From: Microbacterium sp. GCS4
GTDB taxonomy: Bacteria; Actinomycetota; Actinomycetes; Actinomycetales; Microbacteriaceae
Length of the DNA stretch: 64,000 nucleotides
Assembly (NCBI RefSeq): GCF_001262495.1
Contig: NZ_LGYE01000001.1
Coordinates: 992,001 to 1,056,000, forward strand
Reading direction: 5' to 3'
This document shows, piece by piece, positions 63,325 through 64,000 of this stretch (the first letter of the stretch is position 1; each line of letters begins with the position of its first letter). The notes under the pieces were generated by a model. It ran no database searches. It was not told the DNA's origin and worked only from the letters and a program-made list of their open reading frames with translations. A program made the translations under genes and the position numbers.

Positions 63325-64000
63325 CCGCGCTCGACCTGCTGACCTCGGCCCTCGGCGTGCTCGTGGACACCGACCCCGATTCTCTCGAGAGCGCGCGCGC
63401 CGATCAGTCCGGCCACGCGGCGCCCGGCAAGCCTCTCGCCGTCGTGCACGCCGAGACCGTGGAGCACGTCCAGACGGTCATGCGCATCGCGACCGAGACC
63501 CGCACACCCGTCGTGGTCCGCGGCGCCGGGACGGGTCTCGCCGGGGCGGCGAACGGCGGCGAAGGCGAGATCGTGCTGTCGACGCGACGCATGACCGCGA
63601 TCCGCGAGGTGCGCGCCGACGATCTCCTCGCCGTGGTCGAACCCGGCATCCTGAACGCCGACCTCAACGACGCTCTGGCCGAGCACGGCCTGTGGTGGGC
63701 TCCGGATCCCGCGAGCCGCGCCATCTCCACGGTGGGCGGCAACATCGCGACCGGGGCCGGGGGCCTGCTCTGCGCGAAGTACGGCGTCGTGCGCGACGCC
63801 GTGCTCGGGGTCGATCTCGTGCTCGCCGACGGCCGTCTCCTGCACCTCGGCCACCGCAGCGTCAAGGGCGTGACCGGCCTCGACCTCACCTCGCTCGTGA
63901 TCGGCTCGGAGGGCACTCTCGGCGTCGTCGTCGGCGCCACGCTCAAGCTGCGCCGCCTGGTGGAGGGCACGACCTGCACGATCACCGCCACCTTCCCGGA
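63321..64000 (+). CDS. FAD-linked oxidase, GlcD-like (5-prime part)
   Basis: The first 226 codons of a GlcD/D-lactate dehydrogenase-type flavoprotein; the frame stays open to the window edge. The FAD-binding (PCMH) domain shows VVVRGAGTGLAGAAN, the PDPASRAISTVGGNIAT motif and SLVIGSEGTLGVV. It likely oxidises a 2-hydroxyacid such as glycolate or D-lactate. The ATG overlaps the upstream TGA. Confidence 0.88.
   Translation, partial: MTALDLLTSALGVLVDTDPDSLESARADQSGHAAPGKPLAVVHAETVEHVQTVMRIATETRTPVVVRGAGTGLAGAANGGEGEIVLSTRRMTAIREVRADDLLAVVEPGILNADLNDALAEHGLWWAPDPASRAISTVGGNIATGAGGLLCAKYGVVRDAVLGVDLVLADGRLLHLGHRSVKGVTGLDLTSLVIGSEGTLGVVVGATLKLRRLVEGTTCTITATFP

Overview
The window is about 70% GC, dense with genes, and rich in start/stop overlaps of the ATGA and GTGA type. 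Protein families (DUF222/HNH endonuclease, PaaR-type TetR regulon, MHS transporters, LigB-type ATP-dependent DNA ligase, RecQ with a C-terminal extension, actinobacterial DhaKLM) point to an actinobacterium, most likely Microbacteriaceae and probably Microbacterium. This is inferred from composition and family resemblance only. I see no rRNA, tRNA, CRISPR array, insertion sequence or prophage. The window reads as ordinary chromosome with a strong catabolic theme.

Layout. 0-6 kb: a BadF/NagK-type kinase divergent from an RpiR regulator, a DUF998-like membrane protein, a HAD phosphatase, a DUF222/HNH endonuclease gene and two families of short intergenic repeats. 5.5-9.8 kb: an Lrp/AsnC regulator divergent from a three-gene branched-chain 2-oxoacid dehydrogenase operon (E1 alpha, E1 beta, E2; no E3 here). 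9.8-20.2 kb and 28-32.6 kb: a phenylacetate regulon split in two. The first block holds an MHS transporter, paaJ, an enoyl-CoA hydratase, paaH and paaZ on the plus strand, with paaR, paaK and paaI on the minus strand. The second holds paaABCDE and a paaG-like isomerase. Four 22-bp sites sharing one imperfect palindrome lie in front of the transporter, paaJ, paaI-paaK and paaA, so both blocks look controlled by the TetR regulator PaaR.

Between the two paa blocks lie a PTS-dependent dihydroxyacetone kinase operon (dhaK-dhaL-dhaM, the last fused to HPr and a complete enzyme I), its divergent IclR regulator with two adjacent palindromes, a RecQ helicase with a phosphoribosyltransferase-like tail, and a small conserved hypothetical gene. 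32.7-41.9 kb: ATP-dependent DNA ligase, a phosphoribosyltransferase, a three-gene operon (circularly permuted ATP-grasp, alpha-E, transglutaminase-like), a ThDP enzyme, PhzF, Nudix and VOC proteins.

42.2-52.1 kb: a homoprotocatechuate-type meta-cleavage cluster. A flavin monooxygenase and an MHS transporter read leftward. An FAH-RraA fusion, a GntR regulator, HpaE, HpaD, HpaH and HpaI read rightward. Together these would open the ring of a dihydroxyphenylacetate-like catechol and take it to succinate semialdehyde plus pyruvate. 52-57.6 kb: an efflux-type MFS protein, a DUF6882-like protein, a small ATPase, a membrane protein, then glyA-folD preceded by a well-preserved ZTP (pfl) riboswitch. 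57.7-60.4 kb: a GH20 hexosaminidase and nagA, which work in sequence in amino-sugar recycling. 60.9-64 kb: an ECF sigma factor fused to its own zinc-finger anti-sigma and membrane region, a DUF2568-like protein, and the start of a GlcD-type FAD oxidase cut by the window edge.

A recurring oddity is local tandem duplication at gene ends: four minus-strand genes have a copy of their own 3-prime end just beyond their stop codon, and paaG has a duplicated start region.
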